This document shows positions 19,832-29,190 of a stretch of 64,000 nt of DNA, one piece after another. A program made the position numbers and the translations under genes. Location: positions 4,504,001 through 4,568,000 of the forward strand of contig NZ_CP023449.1 of the NCBI RefSeq assembly GCF_002355275.1, given 5' to 3'. The notes under the pieces were generated by a model. It was not told the origin of the DNA. It did not search any database and saw only the letters and a list, made by a program, of their open reading frames with translations. The stretch is from Rhizorhabdus dicambivorans. Its GTDB lineage: Bacteria > Pseudomonadota > Alphaproteobacteria > Sphingomonadales > Sphingomonadaceae. The first letter of the stretch is position 1. Every line of letters begins with the position of its first letter.

Positions 19832-21666
19832 TGGCGCGCGTCATCGCGCTGGCGGCGGCGCTGACCGGCGCGCTGCTCTGGGCGATTCTGGCCGTGATGC
19901 CACCCGCGCCGCTGGGTGCCGGCGCCCCGGCTACCGCCTTCTCCGCCACGCGCGCGCTTGCCGATATCAAGGCGATGGCGCGCGCGCCGCATCCGGTCGG
20001 CTCTGCGGAAAATGCCCGGGTGCGGGGCTATCTCGCCAGCCGGCTCCGGGCGCTCGGCGCGGAAGTCTCCGAACAGGCGGTGCCGCTCGGGTCGAAATCG
20101 CTCCAGCGGCTCGGCAAGTGGAGCGGGCGCGAAGAGCGGGGCGTGGTCGCCCGCAATCTGATCGGCGTCATCCCCGGCAAGGACCGGGCGAAGCCGGCGG
20201 TGCTGCTGATGGCGCATTATGACGGCGTATGGGGATCGCCCGCGGCCGCCGACGATGCGATGGGTGTCGCGGCCATCCTGGAGGCCGCGCGCGCGATGCG
20301 GGCACGCGGCGTGGGCGAACGCGACCTGATCCTGCTGTTCACCGACAGCGAGGAGGTAGGGCTCGACGGCGCCGATGGCTTCTTCAAGCGCCACGGGCTC
20401 GCCACCTATGTCGGGGCGATCGTCAATCTGGAGACGCGCGGCGCGGGCGGGCGGGCGAACATGTTCGAGACCGGCCCCGGCAACGGCGCGATGATGCGGC
20501 TCTACGCCGCGAAGGTCGCGCGGCCCGCGACCAACTCGCTCGCGGTGCTGATCTACGGCCTGATGCCCAACTCCACCGATTACACGGTGGCCAAGGCGAA
20601 GGGCATTCCCGGCTTCAACCTGGCCGTGCTCGATCGCGGCTGGGCCTATCATTCGCCGATGGCGACACCCGATGCGGTCGATCCCGCCTCGGTACAGGAC
20701 ATGGGCGATCAGGCGCTGGCGCTCACCTCGGCGCTGGCCTTCGCCTCCGAACTCCCCGCCCGCGCGCCGGACGCCAGCTTCGCCGACCTGATGGGACGGG
20801 TGACGATCGTCTATCCGGCAGCGGCGGGCTGGGCACTGCTGGCCGTGGCTGCGCTGCTGACAGGCCTCGCCTGGCGGCGCGAACGGCCGGCGCCGCGCGC
20901 GATCGGCGGGGGAATGATCCAGGTCGCGGCGCTGCTGCTGCACGGCTCGCTGCTGCTCACCGCCTGGAACGCTCTCTCGGGCAGCGGCGGCGCCAACTAT
21001 TATGACCGGCTCGCCGCCCTTCCCCGGCTGGAGACCATGGCCGCGCTGCTGATCGCGGGACTGATGGCGATGCTGCCGCTGTTCCGCCGCCGCGAGCCCC
21101 GGCTGCTGATGATCGCGCCGGCCATGGCGCTGATGTGGGCGGGGCTGCTTACCGGCGGCGCGGTGATGATCATCCCGATCGCGCTGCTGGCGATGCTTGC
21201 TGCCTGGTTCCTGCCCGTCGCCGTCGAGGATCGCGGCTGGGGGGCGCTGCTGCTGCTCCTGCTGTCTGGCCTGATCGTTCAGATCGCCCAGCCCACCGCC
21301 GGCCCGTTCCTGCACTGGCCGCTGCTGCTCGCCGCCATCGCCTTCGCCGCGCGGGCCTGGCTGCCCGAACGGGCCGCGCTGGCGATCGCCGCGCTGATGG
21401 CGGCGATCGGGGTCGGCCATCTGCTGGCCCAGGCGCATTTCATCATGCTCGGCATCGGCGCGGAGATGCCGGCGGTACTGGCGCTGCTGCTGTTCGTGGC
21501 GCTGCCGCTGCTGCTGCCGCTCTGGCCCGCGCGCGCGCCGCGCTGGCTGCCCGGGACGGCCCTCGCCGCCGCGCTGGCCATCGCGCTGTGGGTGCGCCTC
21601 GATCCGATCGCGCCGTCGATTCCGGCCTACAGCCAGGCCGAAGGCGGCACCAAACATAAGGACTGA
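19831..21666 (+). CDS. Membrane-anchored M28 family aminopeptidase
   Basis: 611 residues. After an N-terminal hydrophobic anchor (about 1-20) comes an M28 zinc peptidase domain (about 35-310). Probable metal ligands are in MAHYDGVWGSP (His), AADDAMG (Asp), FTDSEEVG (catalytic and metal Glu) and NLETRG. The C-terminal half has eight or more hydrophobic segments. This layout resembles the eukaryotic ERMP1/Fxna type of M28 protein. Substrate is unknown. The ATG shares its A with the dgt stop. Confidence 0.85.
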   Translation: MARVIALAAALTGALLWAILAVMPPAPLGAGAPATAFSATRALADIKAMARAPHPVGSAENARVRGYLASRLRALGAEVSEQAVPLGSKSLQRLGKWSGREERGVVARNLIGVIPGKDRAKPAVLLMAHYDGVWGSPAAADDAMGVAAILEAARAMRARGVGERDLILLFTDSEEVGLDGADGFFKRHGLATYVGAIVNLETRGAGGRANMFETGPGNGAMMRLYAAKVARPATNSLAVLIYGLMPNSTDYTVAKAKGIPGFNLAVLDRGWAYHSPMATPDAVDPASVQDMGDQALALTSALAFASELPARAPDASFADLMGRVTIVYPAAAGWALLAVAALLTGLAWRRERPAPRAIGGGMIQVAALLLHGSLLLTAWNALSGSGGANYYDRLAALPRLETMAALLIAGLMAMLPLFRRREPRLLMIAPAMALMWAGLLTGGAVMIIPIALLAMLAAWFLPVAVEDRGWGALLLLLLSGLIVQIAQPTAGPFLHWPLLLAAIAFAARAWLPERAALAIAALMAAIGVGHLLAQAHFIMLGIGAEMPAVLALLLFVALPLLLPLWPARAPRWLPGTALAAALAIALWVRLDPIAPSIPAYSQAEGGTKHKD

Positions 21667-21724
21667 CCTTTCGCCCCCGATCCGTTAAGGGGCTGCTCCA
21701 CCCTCAACACCAGCGGATCCTGCC

Positions 21725-23455
21725 TTGACCACGCTCTATGCCAGTTTCGCCGACCGGATCGGCACCATTCTCGACGACCTTCAGGCGGGCGGACAGCTCC
21801 CGGCGGGGATCGAGCGACGGAATGTCACGGTGGAACCGCCGCGGGACCCGGCGCATGGCGACCTGGCGACCAACGCCGCGATGGTGCTGGCCAAGCCGGC
21901 GGGGATGAACCCGCGCGCGCTGGCCGAGCTGATCGTGCCGAAGCTGGCCGCGCTGCCCGAGATCGCCAGCGCGGAGATTGCCGGCCCCGGCTTCATCAAC
22001 GTCCGGCTGACCGAACAGAGCTGGCGCGACGAACTGGGCCGCGTCCTGTCGACCGGCGCGGACTATGGCCGTTCGGCGATCGGCCGGGGCCAGCGGGTCA
22101 ATGTCGAATATGTCTCCGCCAATCCGACCGGCCCGATGCACATGGGCCATTGCCGGGGCGCGGTGGTCGGCGATGCGCTCGCCACCCTGCTGGAGTTCGC
22201 CGGCTACGATGTGACCCGCGAATATTATATCAACGACGCCGGCGCGCAGGTACAGACGCTCGCCCGTTCGGCCCATCTGCGCTACCGCGAGGCGCTGGGC
22301 GAGACGATCGAGATTCCCGAGGGCTTCTATCCCGGCGATTATCTGATCCCGATCGGCCAGGCGCTCGCCGCCGAGTTTGGCGACCGCTATGTCGGCAAGC
22401 CCGAGAGCGAGTGGCTCGACAGCTTCCGCGAGAAGACCGTCGCGGCGATGATGGACATGATCCGCGCCGATCTGGCGTTGCTCGGAATCCACCATGATCT
22501 GTTCGCGTCCGAGGCCGCCGTCCAGAAGGCCGGCAAGGTCGATGCCGCGCTCGACCGGCTGACCGCCGAGGGGCTGGTCTACAAGGGCACCCTAGAACCG
22601 CCCAAGGGCGAGCTTCCCGACGACTGGGAACCGACCGAGATGACGCTGTTCAAGGCGACCGCGTTCGGCGACGACAGTGATCGTCCCGTGCGCAAGTCCG
22701 ACGGCGGGCTCACCTATTTCGGCACCGACCTGGCCTACCACGCCCAGAAGGCCGAGACCGCCGACATATTGATCGACATCTGGGGCGCCGATCATGCCGG
22801 CACGGTCAAGCGGATCAAGGCGGCCGTGCAGGCGCTGACCGGCGGCAGGGTGGCGTTCGACGTCAAGCTCGTCCAGATGGTGCGCCTGCTGCGCGGCGGC
22901 GAACCGGTGAAGATGTCGAAGCGTTCAGGCAGCTTCGTCACGCTCGCCGATGTCGTGCGCGAGGTGGGCAAGGACGTGGTCCGCTTCACCATGCTGACCC
23001 GCAAGGCCGACGCGCAGATGGATTTCGACTTCGCCAAGGTGGTCGAGGCATCGAAGGACAATCCGGTCTTCTATGTCCAATATGCCCATGCGCGCGGCCG
23101 TTCGCTCCACCGCCGCGCGGCCGAGGCCGGGATAGACCTCACCCCCGCCGCCGACCTGCAGCTGCTCGACGGCGAGGAGCTGGCGCTGGTCAAGCTCGCC
23201 GCCCAGTTCCCGCGCATCGTCGAGGGCGCGGCGCAGGCGCATGAGCCGCACCGCATCGCCTTCTACCTTTATGACCTGGCCGCGCTGTTCCACGCGCTGT
23301 GGAACCGGGGCAATGATGATCCGTCTCGTCGCTTCCTGCTCACCGACAGGCCCGAAATGACACGCGCACGGCTGGCGCTCAGTGACGCGATCGGGCAGAT
23401 TATCCGCAATGGTCTCGGCGTCATGGGCGTCGCCGCGGCGGAGGAGATGCAGTAA
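21725..23455 (+). CDS. argS: Arginyl-tRNA synthetase
   Basis: Class I tRNA synthetase, charging tRNA-Arg with arginine. 576 residues from a TTG start ([13 protein letters not shown]), which gives the expected N-terminal additional domain. HIGH-type motif is [13 protein letters not shown], and the KMSKS-type loop is KMSKRSG. The C-terminal anticodon-binding domain ends near [20 protein letters not shown], normal for the family. The stop overlaps the next ATG by one base (TAATG). Confidence 0.97.
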   Translation: MTTLYASFADRIGTILDDLQAGGQLPAGIERRNVTVEPPRDPAHGDLATNAAMVLAKPAGMNPRALAELIVPKLAALPEIASAEIAGPGFINVRLTEQSWRDELGRVLSTGADYGRSAIGRGQRVNVEYVSANPTGPMHMGHCRGAVVGDALATLLEFAGYDVTREYYINDAGAQVQTLARSAHLRYREALGETIEIPEGFYPGDYLIPIGQALAAEFGDRYVGKPESEWLDSFREKTVAAMMDMIRADLALLGIHHDLFASEAAVQKAGKVDAALDRLTAEGLVYKGTLEPPKGELPDDWEPTEMTLFKATAFGDDSDRPVRKSDGGLTYFGTDLAYHAQKAETADILIDIWGADHAGTVKRIKAAVQALTGGRVAFDVKLVQMVRLLRGGEPVKMSKRSGSFVTLADVVREVGKDVVRFTMLTRKADAQMDFDFAKVVEASKDNPVFYVQYAHARGRSLHRRAAEAGIDLTPAADLQLLDGEELALVKLAAQFPRIVEGAAQAHEPHRIAFYLYDLAALFHALWNRGNDDPSRRFLLTDRPEMTRARLALSDAIGQIIRNGLGVMGVAAAEEMQ

Positions 23456-24237
23456 TGACCGATTACTCGCGCGACAGGCTGGGCCCGGAGGACGAGGATC
23501 GTCTGCCGTGGCTCGAACCGGTCGAGGAAGAGTATGAGGAAGGCGGGGTCAGCACCGGCCGGCTGATCCTCTGGCTGACCATCGCCGTGGCGGTGATCGC
23601 GCTGATCATCGGCGGCTTCCTGTGGATGCGGAGCAGCGACAAGGCCGCCTCCGGCGATGGCGCGCTGATCAAGGCGCCCGACAGCTATTATAAGGAGCGC
23701 CCCGCCGAGCAGGCCGGCCCCACCGCCGACGACGAGATCGTCTACAGCGCGAGCAAGGGCAATGAGGTGGAGAGCGTGATCGACACCGGCAGCGCCGCCG
23801 AGACGCCGGTCAATGTCGACCGGCCGACGGCCGAGGCCGTGCCGCCCCCGACCGTTTCCGCGCCCAAGCCAGCACCCGCCGCCGCCAAGCCGACCGCGCC
23901 GGCGGCCAAGCCGACGGTAGAGCAGGCGCTGCCGAAACAGGCGGTGAAAACCGCGCCGGTGAAGCCCGCCGCGCCCGTGGCAGCTCCGGCGGAGCGCGAA
24001 CCGGCCTCGGGCGGATCGATGGTCCAGCTCGGCGCCTTCTCCAGCCAGGCCAAGGCCAATGCGGCGTGGAAGAACCTGTCGGGCCGCTTCTCCTTCCTCA
24101 AGGACCTCACCCAGTCGGTCGTCCCGGTCCAGTCGGGCGACAAGACCCTCTACCGGCTGCGCGCGGGGGGCGGCAACGCGGGCGACATCTGCCGCCGGCT
24201 GCGCACCGCGGGCGAGAGCTGTTCGGTGATCGGATAA
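23455..24237 (+). CDS. Single-pass membrane SPOR domain protein
   Basis: 260 residues: acidic cytoplasmic N terminus (about 1-35), one transmembrane helix (LILWLTIAVAVIALIIGGFLW, about 38-58), a periplasmic Pro/Ala/Lys-rich linker, and a C-terminal SPOR domain beginning MVQLGAFSSQAKANAAW. This is the FtsN-like topology: inner-membrane anchor with a septal glycan-binding end. It may serve as a divisome activator in this organism. Coupled to argS by a TAATG overlap, with nagZ after a repeat. Confidence 0.85.
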   Translation: MTDYSRDRLGPEDEDRLPWLEPVEEEYEEGGVSTGRLILWLTIAVAVIALIIGGFLWMRSSDKAASGDGALIKAPDSYYKERPAEQAGPTADDEIVYSASKGNEVESVIDTGSAAETPVNVDRPTAEAVPPPTVSAPKPAPAAAKPTAPAAKPTVEQALPKQAVKTAPVKPAAPVAAPAEREPASGGSMVQLGAFSSQAKANAAWKNLSGRFSFLKDLTQSVVPVQSGDKTLYRLRAGGGNAGDICRRLRTAGESCSVIG

Positions 24238-24247
24238 CAATCTGAAG

Positions 24248-24328
24248 CGTCGCTCCGGCGGAGGCCGGAGCCGCGAGAGGCCTGTGAGCGCCCATTGCGT
24301 GGCGGCCCCGGCCTCCGCCGGGGCGACG
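24248..24328. repeat. Palindromic element B upstream of nagZ
   Basis: 81 bp with arms CGTCGCTCCGGCGGAGGCC and GGCCTCCGCCGGGGCGACG and a variable centre. Related copies are at 32908, 41132 and 59610. It fills most of the SPOR gene-nagZ gap. Confidence 0.88.
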
Positions 24329-24350
24329 TTCTTGTGACGGGGATTTTTCG

Positions 24351-25364
24351 ATGACTCCTCTATTCCTCGGCCTCGCCGGAACCGAGCTCAGCGAGGCCGA
24401 GCGGGCCTTCTTCGGCTCCGTCGATCCCGCCGGCTTCATCCTGTTCAAGCGCAACGTCGCCGACCGGACCCAGCTGCGCGCGCTGACCGATGCCTTGCGC
24501 GCGCTGTCGGGCCGGGCCGACGTGCCGATCCTGATCGACCAGGAAGGCGGCCGCGTCGCCCGGATGCAACCGCCCGAATGGCCCGCCTTCCCGAAGGGTG
24601 AACTGTTCGACCGGCTCTATGACATCGCCGCCGTCACCGCGATCGAGGCCGCGCGCCACAATGCCGCGGCGATCGCGACGATGCTGGGCGAGGTCGGCAT
24701 CAACGTGGACTGCCTGCCGCTGCTCGACGTCCGCCAGCCGGGCGCGCACGACATCATCGGCGACCGGGCGCTGGGATCGGAACCGCTGCGCGTGGCGGCG
24801 ATGGGCCGGGCAGTGATCGAGGGCCTGCGCAGCGGCGGGGCGGTCGGCGTCGTCAAGCATGTGCCCGGCCATGGCCGGGCGATGGCCGACAGCCATGTCG
24901 AGCTGCCCGTCGTCACGGCCGATGCCGAGGCGCTGGAGACCGACCTGGCGCCATTCATCAGGCTGGCCGACGCGCCGATGGCGATGACCGCGCATGTCGT
25001 CTATCCCGCCTGGGATGCGGAGCAGTGCGCCAGCCTGTCGGCCAAGGTGATCGGCGACATCATTCGGGGCCGGATCGGTTTCGACGGGCTGCTGATGTCG
25101 GACGACCTGGGCATGCACGCGCTGAGCGGCGGCTTCGGCGAACGCGCGGCCGGCGTGCTGGCGGCGGGCTGCGACGTCGCCCTCCACTGCTCGGGCGACA
25201 TGGCCGAAATGGAAGCGGTGGCCGGCGCGGTCGGACCGATCGGCGGGCAGGCGAAGCAGCGGCTCGACCGGGCGATGGCGACCGTGGCCGGTGCTCGACC
25301 GGCCGCGACGGTCGCGGAACTGATGGCCGAACGCGACGCGCTGATGGCGGTGCTGCCGGCATAA
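24351..25364 (+). CDS. nagZ: Beta-N-acetylhexosaminidase NagZ
   Basis: GH3 glycosidase that removes GlcNAc from anhydro-muropeptides during cell-wall recycling in the cytoplasm. 337 residues, as in the NagZ family. Signatures: LIDQEGGRVARM, KHVPGHGRAMADSH (His of the mobile catalytic loop), and MSDDLGMHAL (catalytic Asp). No signal peptide. It follows a SPOR gene and precedes element A copy 3. Confidence 0.95.
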   Translation: MTPLFLGLAGTELSEAERAFFGSVDPAGFILFKRNVADRTQLRALTDALRALSGRADVPILIDQEGGRVARMQPPEWPAFPKGELFDRLYDIAAVTAIEAARHNAAAIATMLGEVGINVDCLPLLDVRQPGAHDIIGDRALGSEPLRVAAMGRAVIEGLRSGGAVGVVKHVPGHGRAMADSHVELPVVTADAEALETDLAPFIRLADAPMAMTAHVVYPAWDAEQCASLSAKVIGDIIRGRIGFDGLLMSDDLGMHALSGGFGERAAGVLAAGCDVALHCSGDMAEMEAVAGAVGPIGGQAKQRLDRAMATVAGARPAATVAELMAERDALMAVLPA

Positions 25365-25366
25365 AT

Positions 25367-25527
25367 ATCCTCCCCGCCCGCAGGGCGGGGAGGGGGACCG
25401 CGCCGCAAGGCGTGGTGGAGGGGTTTTCCGACCGCAACACCGCCGCGGATTCCGATTTCGGGATTTACCCCTCCACCACGGCCTTCGGCCGTGGTCCCCC
25501 TCCCCATCGCGTCGCGATAGGGAGGAT
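25367..25527. repeat. Palindromic element A, copy 3, between nagZ and scpA
   Basis: 161 bp, ends ATCCTCCCC and GGGAGGAT. Internal GGGGAGGGGGACC and GGTCCCCCTCCCC blocks and CGTGGTGGAGGGG with CCCCTCCACCACG show the same nested plan as the copies in murD and before ddl. The middle, about 50 bp, differs between copies. Confidence 0.9.
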
Positions 25528-25562
25528 CGTCAGCCACCACATAAACGGGCCATCGCGGTAGC

Positions 25563-25601
25563 TTATCCACAACATCTTGTGGCCCAAGCATTTTCCGAAT
25601 C
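25563..25601 (+). promoter_or_regulatory. DnaA box and GANTC site upstream of scpA
   Basis: TTATCCACA (25563-25571) is a perfect consensus DnaA box. GAATC (25597-25601) fits the CcrM site GANTC. Both lie within 65 bp of the scpA ATG. A single box can occur by chance; the pairing ahead of a chromosome-segregation operon is suggestive only. Confidence 0.45.
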
Positions 25602-25625
25602 ACCAAATCCTGATCTACTTGCGCC

Positions 25626-26399
25626 ATGTCAGGCGACGACGAGGAAGAGAATTTCGACCTGCCGCTCCACGAGCGTTCGGAGGATGTGCTGACGCTCGAC
25701 CTTGACGGCTGGGAGGGCCCGCTCGACCTGCTGCTCAATCTCGCCCGCGCGCAGAAGGTCGACCTGGCGAAAATATCGATCCTGGCGCTGACCGAGCAAT
25801 ATATCGCCTTCATCGAACGGGCCCGGGCGCTCAAGCTGGAGATCGCCGCCGATTATCTGGTGATGGCGGCCTGGCTCGCCTATCTCAAATCCTGCCTGCT
25901 GCTGCCCAAGGACCCCGAGGTCGAGCCGAGCCCCGAGGAACTGGCGCTGCGGCTGCAGCTGCGACTCCAGCGGCTCGCCGCGATGCGCGAGGCGGGCGCC
26001 CGGCTGATGGGCCGCGACCGGCTTGGCCGCGATGTCTTCACGCGGGGCGCGCCCGAAGGATTGAAGGTGGTCCGCAAGGCGGCCTGGGATGCGACGCTCT
26101 ACGACCTGATCTCCGCCTATGGCATGGTCCAGGCGCGCGGCGACGAGCCGGTCCACATCGTCCAGCGCCGCCCGGTGATGACGCTCGAACAGGCGATCGA
26201 GCGGGTGTCGCGGATGGTGGGTGCGATGATCGACTGGACCAGCCTGGAGGCCTTTCTGCCGAGCGAGGCGACCGGCGAGTTCCGCAAATCGGCGCTCGCC
26301 TCCAGCTTCGTCGCGGCGCTGGAGCTGGCCCGGCAGGGCAAGGTTTCGCTGATGCAGGAGGGCGCCTTCGCGCCGCTGATGCTGCGGGCGGCGGCGTGA
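25626..26399 (+). CDS. scpA: Segregation and condensation protein A (kleisin)
   Basis: Kleisin subunit bridging SMC heads in the SMC-ScpAB condensin complex. 257 residues. The N-terminal helical part (WEGPLDLLLNLARAQKVDL, about 29-47) is the family hallmark; the C-terminal winged-helix region covers about 180-255 (FVAALELARQGKVSLMQ). Overlaps scpB by GTGA. Confidence 0.94.
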   Translation: MSGDDEEENFDLPLHERSEDVLTLDLDGWEGPLDLLLNLARAQKVDLAKISILALTEQYIAFIERARALKLEIAADYLVMAAWLAYLKSCLLLPKDPEVEPSPEELALRLQLRLQRLAAMREAGARLMGRDRLGRDVFTRGAPEGLKVVRKAAWDATLYDLISAYGMVQARGDEPVHIVQRRPVMTLEQAIERVSRMVGAMIDWTSLEAFLPSEATGEFRKSALASSFVAALELARQGKVSLMQEGAFAPLMLRAAA

Positions 26400-26995
26400 T
26401 CGAGGAACCGGACAATCTGCTCCGCGCGCTGGAGGCGGCGTTGTTCGCCGCCGAGGGACCGATGAGCCCCGCCGAGCTGATGACCGTGATCGGCGCCGAC
26501 GGCCTGGGGGATGCCCTGCCCCGGCTCGCCGCGTCCTATGCCGGGCGCGGCATCGAACTGGTCGAACGCGGCGGCCGCTGGCATTTCCAGACCGCCGCCG
26601 ACCTGGCCCATATCCTGCGCCGCACCCGCGAGGAGCCCCGCAAGCTGAGCCGGGCCGGCATCGAGACGCTGGCGATCATCGCCTATCATGAGCCGGTCAG
26701 CCGCGCCGAGATCGAGGCGATCCGGGGCGTGCAGATATCCAAGGGCACGCTGGACGTGCTGCTGGAAGCGGGATGGATCCGGCCGGCCGGCCGCCGGGAA
26801 GCCCCCGGCCGGCCGCTGCTCTATGCGACCACGAGCGCCTTCCTGACCCATTTCGGCCTTGGCAGCCGCCGCGATCTACCCGGCATAGCCGACCTCAAGG
26901 CCGCCGGCCTGCTCGATCCGGTCGATCTCGCCTTCGAACAGCTGCAGATGGAGCAGGGCGGCGGCGAGGAGGAAGCTGCGGACGCCGAGGATTGA
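26396..26995 (+). CDS. scpB: Segregation and condensation protein B
   Basis: ScpA partner with two winged-helix domains. 199 residues from a GTG start overlapping the scpA stop. Typical motifs are ALEAALFAAEGPMSPAEL, AGIETLAIIAYHEPVSRAEIE and IRGVQISKGTLDVLLEAGWI. C-terminal tail acidic (GGEEEAADAED). Co-transcribed with scpA by context. Confidence 0.94.
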   Translation: MIEEPDNLLRALEAALFAAEGPMSPAELMTVIGADGLGDALPRLAASYAGRGIELVERGGRWHFQTAADLAHILRRTREEPRKLSRAGIETLAIIAYHEPVSRAEIEAIRGVQISKGTLDVLLEAGWIRPAGRREAPGRPLLYATTSAFLTHFGLGSRRDLPGIADLKAAGLLDPVDLAFEQLQMEQGGGEEEAADAED

Positions 26996-27167
26996 ACCCG
27001 GCCGGAGCGGGGACGCTCCTTCGGCGCCGCGCGCGACCGCAATCATCCCGTCACAATCGCGGCCCATGGCTCCGCCGCTTCCGACGCGCCCACCGCGACA
27101 CGCTGGTCACGGCCATTGCGGTGGCGGGGGGTAGGCCCTAAATGGAGGCACTTCTAGGAGATTCCCC

Positions 27168-27425
27168 ATGGGTGGTTTGAGCATCTGGCATTGGCTCGTC
27201 GTCGGCATCATCGTGCTGCTGCTGTTCGGCAAGGGACGCTTTTCCGACATGATGGGGGACGTCGCCAAGGGCATCAAGAGCTTCAAGAAGGGCATGACCG
27301 AGGAGGACGACTCCGCGCAGTCGGCCGCGTCGCGTCCCGCGCCGCGCCTGCAGCAGCAGCCGCCGCTCGACCCCAATCCCGACCAGCATCTGCAGCCGAT
27401 GCAGGACGATCGGCCGAAGAGCTGA
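27168..27425 (+). CDS. tatA: Twin-arginine translocase subunit TatA
   Basis: Small pore-forming Tat component. 85 residues: one N-terminal transmembrane helix ([16 protein letters not shown]), the [20 protein letters not shown] amphipathic helix, and a polar tail. AGGAGA before the ATG is a good ribosome binding site. The order tatA-tatB-tatC is complete. Confidence 0.94.
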   Translation: MGGLSIWHWLVVGIIVLLLFGKGRFSDMMGDVAKGIKSFKKGMTEEDDSAQSAASRPAPRLQQQPPLDPNPDQHLQPMQDDRPKS

Positions 27426-27457
27426 TCCACAGGGACGATCGGGGCTGATCCCAGGCG

Positions 27458-27934
27458 ATGCTCGACGTCGCGCCTACCGAATTGCTGCTTGTGGCCGTCG
27501 TCGCGCTCGTCGTGATCGGCCCGAAAGATCTGCCGCGCGCGATGCGCTTCGTCGGCCAGTGGATCGCCAAGGCGCGCGGCGTCGCCCGCCATTTCCGCTC
27601 GGGCCTGGATGAGGTGATCCGCCAGGCCGAGTTGGAGGAGATGGAGAAGAAGTGGGCGGCCGAGAATGAACGGATCATGCGCGAGCATCCGCCCCAGCCG
27701 CACCTGATCGAGGGTTCAGCCGACAGCGAAGGCGAGATGGTGCCGCTTGGCGGCCCGCCGCAATCGACCGACGCGCCGACGATCGCTGACGCCTATCAGG
27801 CTGCTGCCCGGACCGAGCCGGCCGCCGAGCCCGCAACCCCCGCCGCGCCCCAGGCGCCGGCCCAGGTCGACATGTTCGCCACCGACGATCCGCCCGTCGA
27901 GCCCAGGCGCAGCGGAGCCGATCCGCTGCCATGA
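27458..27934 (+). CDS. tatB: Twin-arginine translocase subunit TatB
   Basis: Receptor subunit acting with TatC. 158 residues. N-terminal transmembrane helix with VVALVVIGPKDLPRAMR, followed by a long amphipathic helix (WIAKARGVARHFRSGLDEV) and an Ala/Pro/Glu-rich tail. The conserved Glu in TatB position (TELLLVAVV) is present. GTG/ATG alternatives are not needed. Stop overlaps tatC (ATGA). Confidence 0.93.
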   Translation: MLDVAPTELLLVAVVALVVIGPKDLPRAMRFVGQWIAKARGVARHFRSGLDEVIRQAELEEMEKKWAAENERIMREHPPQPHLIEGSADSEGEMVPLGGPPQSTDAPTIADAYQAAARTEPAAEPATPAAPQAPAQVDMFATDDPPVEPRRSGADPLP

Positions 27935-28689
27935 GGGATATCGACGAGAGCCGCGCTCCGCTGCTCGAACATCTGCTGGAATTGCGCCGCCGCCTGCTGA
28001 TGTCGTTGGTGGCGCTGGGCGTCTGCTTCGGCGTCTGCCTCTATTTCGCGCGCCCGATCTTCGCCTTCCTAGTCCAGCCCCTGCTGCGCGCGGGCCAGGG
28101 GAAGCTGATCTACACGCAGATCTTCGAAGCCTTCTTCGTGGAGATCAAGGTAGCCTTCTTCGCCGCGATGATGCTGGCCTTCCCGATCATCGCCAACCAG
28201 GTGTGGCAGTTCGTCGCGCCCGGCCTCTACCGCAACGAGAAACGCGCGCTGCTGCCGTTCATCCTCGCGACGCCGCTGCTGTTCCTGACCGGCGCGGCGC
28301 TGGCCTATTATGTCGCGATCCCGGTAGCGCTGCATTTCCTGCTCGGCTTCCAGGGTAATCTGGGTGGTGTCCAGCAGGAGGCGCTGCCGGCGGTGGGCAA
28401 TTACCTGTCCTTCGTGATGCAGTTCCTGTTCGGCTTCGGCCTGTCCTTCCTGCTGCCGGTGCTGCTGATGCTGCTGGAGAGGGCCGGCATCGTCACCCGC
28501 AAGCAGCTGGTCGGCGCCCGGCGCTACGCGATCGTCGGGGCCTTCGCGATCGCGGCGGTGCTGACCCCGCCTGACGTGGGATCGCAGCTGCTGCTCGCGA
28601 TCCCGCTGATCTTCCTCTACGAGCTCGCGCTGATCGGCATCTGGTTCACCGAGCGGGGCCGTAAAAGACAAGAACCCGAGACGGCCTGA
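27931..28689 (+). CDS. tatC: Twin-arginine translocase subunit TatC
   Basis: Six-span inner-membrane core of the Tat system that binds the twin-arginine signal. 252 residues. Family features: N-terminal LLEHLLELRRRL, FAAMMLAFPIIANQVWQF with FVAPGLYRNEKRA, and LTPPDVGSQLLLAIPL near the end. ATGA overlap with tatB. The stop lies inside the terminator hairpin. Confidence 0.95.
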   Translation: MRDIDESRAPLLEHLLELRRRLLMSLVALGVCFGVCLYFARPIFAFLVQPLLRAGQGKLIYTQIFEAFFVEIKVAFFAAMMLAFPIIANQVWQFVAPGLYRNEKRALLPFILATPLLFLTGAALAYYVAIPVALHFLLGFQGNLGGVQQEALPAVGNYLSFVMQFLFGFGLSFLLPVLLMLLERAGIVTRKQLVGARRYAIVGAFAIAAVLTPPDVGSQLLLAIPLIFLYELALIGIWFTERGRKRQEPETA

Positions 28690-28702
28690 ACCGTCCCGGG
28701 TT
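28673..28702 (+). terminator. Hairpin at the end of tatC
   Basis: AACCCGAGACGG and CCGTCCCGGGTT pair with one mismatch around a 6 nt loop, followed by a short pyrimidine tract. The tatC stop is in the loop region. Confidence 0.6.
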
Positions 28703-28747
28703 TCCTTGCGGCCGGGCGACCGATAGATCGCCCGATCCTCTCCTGAC

Positions 28748-28888
28748 TTATTTCGCGTCTTCGGCGGCGTTCGAGACGGCCTTGCCAGCCGAGGACACGT
28801 CCTTGCCTGCGCCCGACACCGTGTTGCAGGCCGACACGGCAAGCAGGGTGAGGCTGACGAAGGCGACGGCGATGGTGCGTTTGAACAT
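28748..28888 (-). CDS. Entericidin-like small lipoprotein
   Basis: 46 residues, start at MFKRTIAVAF. The signal ends in a lipobox (LAVSAC, Cys21), so the mature protein would be a 26-residue lipoprotein: CNTVSGAGKDVSSAGKAVSN and a short tail. This matches the entericidin EcnA/EcnB family (short, Gly/Ala/Ser/Lys repeats). GAGAGGGTTTTGTC precedes the ATG. Function of the family in envelope stress is poorly settled. Confidence 0.85.
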   Translation of the reverse strand: MFKRTIAVAFVSLTLLAVSACNTVSGAGKDVSSAGKAVSNAAEDAK

Positions 28889-29027
28889 GACAAAACCCTC
28901 TCTGCGATCTGAGGCTTCCCGGTGGGAAGCTGCGCCCGTCAATGCGTGATGCCTGGGCTTTGTTCCCCATGCGCAATGGATTCCGCAAGAAAGCGGCTGA
29001 TATTTCAAAGGCTTGGATAAAAAAATT

Positions 29028-29075
29028 GGGCCCGGGCGCGTTTACGGGGGGGATAACGCGGCCGGGCCCTTTTTT
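29028..29075 (-). terminator. Intrinsic terminator downstream of the phyP-like gene
   Basis: GGGCCCGG and CCGGGCCC arms enclose an approximately 25 nt centre. On the minus strand the stem is followed by AATTTTTTT (29019-29027), and on the plus strand by TTTTTT, so it can work in both directions. It fits the end of the nepR-phyP transcript. Confidence 0.75.
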
Positions 29076-29190
29076 GTGCGGATAGCGGGAGCGGGGGGGC
29101 AAAGCATCGCTATCCGAATTGCTGAACGGTCTGCCGTCCCCATGGTTCCACCGGTCGTGAAATTTTTTGGCCGCCCTGCATGTGGTGGAG

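Noticed and set aside
24248-24328. Repeats considered as a CRISPR array
   Set aside because: Copies are single, palindromic and scattered kilobases apart; no regular spacers and no cas genes anywhere in the window.
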